Program-made: the position numbers and the translations under genes
Shown here: positions 4,684-5,902 of the stretch, piece after piece
Position numbering within the stretch: the stretch's first letter is position 1
Layout of the letters: each line of letters begins with the position of its first letter
The notes under the pieces: generated by a model
Database searches by the model: none
What the model saw: only the letters and a program-made list of their open reading frames with translations
What the model was told of the DNA's origin: nothing
NCBI GenBank assembly: GCA_035513275.1
Contig: DATKCJ010000139.1
Location: forward strand, 1-5,902
DNA length: 5,902 nucleotides
Direction of reading: 5' to 3'
DNA from: DATKCJ01 sp035513275
Lineage (GTDB): Bacteria > Verrucomicrobiota > Verrucomicrobiia > Opitutales > Opitutaceae

Positions 4684-5902
4684 AGCGGTGCTTTGAGCCG
4701 GACAATTGTGTCTGCCCCGGTCGCATCGCAGGATTGCGGCGCAAGCCCGGGCAGGCGGAAATGAAGTCGCGGCAAATCTTCACGCCAACCGCCGTGCAAC
4801 CGCACTTCGGCACCGCCGGGCACGGCAGCCACGTGGACGCTCACAGGACCGAACGGTGTCAACACGGGTCCGAGGCGCGCCGGAGAATCACGCCACCACT
4901 CGGGCTTGATGCCGGAGGCGATGACCAGTTCACCGCCCTCTTCGCGGACGAAACAATTCCGCACCATCATCACCCACTCCGCGGCAGCCCATGCGTGCTG
5001 ACCGTCTCCCATGCAGCCGCCGCCTGTGCGCGGATGAATCGCCTCGGGCCACTGGCCGCTCGGCGACGCGAGCCCGGCCACACAGTCCATCAATTCCCAA
5101 GCGGTGCGAACATCGCCGGCGCGCAACCGCAACTGCGCGAGATGCAGCGACAGATAGACGTTGATGCCGGAGTGGATCATGTGCTGGAAGAAACCCCCGC
5201 CATAACTGCTGTGGTCGCGCAGATAATCCGCAGTTCGGAGCATTCGCTCGTCGCCCGGAGCATAAATCTGCAGAGGATAATCCGCCACGATCGAGCCGAT
5301 CGCGCCAGAGTCCATTCGCCGGGTCGGGGCCGCCGGCATCGCGCCAGGGAAGAGACGGCCCGGTTTGTGGGGCACAGAGCGTTCGATCGCATTTAGGAAG
5401 TCCTCCGCCTCAGTCCGACATTCCGTCGCAAACTTTGGATCGCTGGACTGCAGGAGCTCGGCGGCGCACCGAAGTCCCGCGACGCCCCAAAAATCATCCC
5501 AATAATAGAAGTCATTCGGACCGAGATGCTCGGCGCTGAATCCCGCAGGAAACAATCCGGCGCCGGGGCTCTTCGACTCCTTCGGCAATCGCCGCCGCTT
5601 TATCCAGCGCGCGCCCTTGTGCACTGCCTTTAGCCATTCCGCTGGGAGTGCTTCGCCGGTGAGTCGAGCGAAGCGGTGATAAATCCACATCGCCGCGCCG
5701 TTCGAATCCCACTCGCCTTCCTGCGAGAGGAAATATCCGTCGCCACGCTGGCGCGGCGCAAACAAGCGCAATGCGCGCCGCGTGCGATCAACGCCGCCGA
5801 GCGAGAGCAGCGCATTGAGGACGAAGGCCGCGTCGCGAAACCAAAAGCGCTTGTAGGTATAGGGCCCGGGAAAAACATCGTCCGGCGTCAGCAAGACCAG
5901 CG
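4680..5902 (-). CDS. Six-hairpin (alpha/alpha)6-barrel glycosidase-like protein (5' partial)
   Basis: The reading frame is open to the right edge, so the N-terminus is missing; 406 residues remain. The TTG at 5894 is not taken as a start because the frame continues upstream (LVLLTPDDVFPG) and conserved sequence begins immediately. Visible elements (numbered from the edge) are YKRFWFRDAAFVLNALLSLG (16-35), a GH15/GH63/glycogen-debranching-type RDA element; GEWDSNG (62-68); FYYWDDFWGVAGL (131-143); GQWPEAIHPRTGG (282-294) with an acidic candidate in WPEA; and GDGQHAWAAAEWV (299-311). A beta-rich C-terminal module follows (LVIASGIKPEWW to FGPVSVHV, about 325-356), as in many six-hairpin enzymes. 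The fold call is firm; the substrate is not, and alpha-glucosidase, amylo-alpha-1,6-glucosidase or a phosphorylase-like activity are all possible. Catalytic residues are only candidates. It is translationally coupled to the GT4 gene by a 4-nt overlap. Confidence 0.82.
   Translation of the reverse strand, partial: LVLLTPDDVFPGPYTYKRFWFRDAAFVLNALLSLGGVDRTRRALRLFAPRQRGDGYFLSQEGEWDSNGAAMWIYHRFARLTGEALPAEWLKAVHKGARWIKRRRLPKESKSPGAGLFPAGFSAEHLGPNDFYYWDDFWGVAGLRCAAELLQSSDPKFATECRTEAEDFLNAIERSVPHKPGRLFPGAMPAAPTRRMDSGAIGSIVADYPLQIYAPGDERMLRTADYLRDHSSYGGGFFQHMIHSGINVYLSLHLAQLRLRAGDVRTAWELMDCVAGLASPSGQWPEAIHPRTGGGCMGDGQHAWAAAEWVMMVRNCFVREEGGELVIASGIKPEWWRDSPARLGPVLTPFGPVSVHVAAVPGGAEVRLHGGWREDLPRLHFRLPGLAPQSCDATGADTIVRLKAPL

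Noticed and set aside
4734..5396. Plus-strand open frame of about 220 codons opposite the glycosidase-like gene
   Set aside because: The predicted protein is low-complexity Arg/His/Ala without recognisable features, and the minus-strand frame has clear conserved motifs.
5892..5894. TTG as the start codon of the glycosidase-like gene
   Set aside because: The frame continues to the window edge and conserved barrel sequence begins at once, so the true N-terminus lies outside.

Overview
The window is GC-rich (about 60% by eye) and densely coded. It comes from a bacterial chromosome or large contig, with no mobile element, tRNA, rRNA or CRISPR array visible. The best guess at origin is a soil or freshwater verrucomicrobial-type bacterium. 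That rests mainly on an imperfect inverted repeat at 213-282 that recalls a dispersed hairpin I associate with Verrucomicrobia, and on the character of the neighbouring genes; it is inference, not proof.

Layout. The plus strand carries two genes. The first is the last 65 residues of a cardiolipin synthase / phospholipase D-family enzyme (1-198), cut by the window edge. After a 169-nt gap filled largely by a 24-bp-armed hairpin comes a small six-helix membrane protein of the VTT/TVP38 (SNARE-associated, DedA-like) family, here started at the GTG at 368 (368-1039). The minus strand carries three tightly packed genes read from right to left. They are a 5'-truncated six-hairpin (alpha/alpha)6-barrel glycosidase-like protein (5902-4680), a GT4 glycosyltransferase resembling diacylglycerol glucosyl/mannosyltransferases (4683-3388), and an 825-residue two-domain protein (3380-903). 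The last joins an alkaline-phosphatase-superfamily phosphodiesterase to an endonuclease/exonuclease/phosphatase (EEP) domain. The first minus-strand pair overlaps by ATGA and the second is 7 nt apart, so they look like one operon.

The two strands converge, and their 3' ends overlap by 137 nt. Each C-terminal tail is encoded opposite the conserved core of the other protein.

How the genes fit together. The shared theme is phospholipid and glycolipid handling at the membrane: phosphatidyl transfer (PLD family), a lipid-scramblase/transporter-like VTT protein, a lipid-type glycosyltransferase, and a protein with two unrelated metallo-phosphoesterase domains. PLD-family cardiolipin synthases beside EEP proteins are known elsewhere (E. 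coli ybhP next to clsB), so the EEP half probably belongs functionally with the cls-VTT side. The fused AP-superfamily phosphodiesterase plus EEP architecture is the most distinctive item here.
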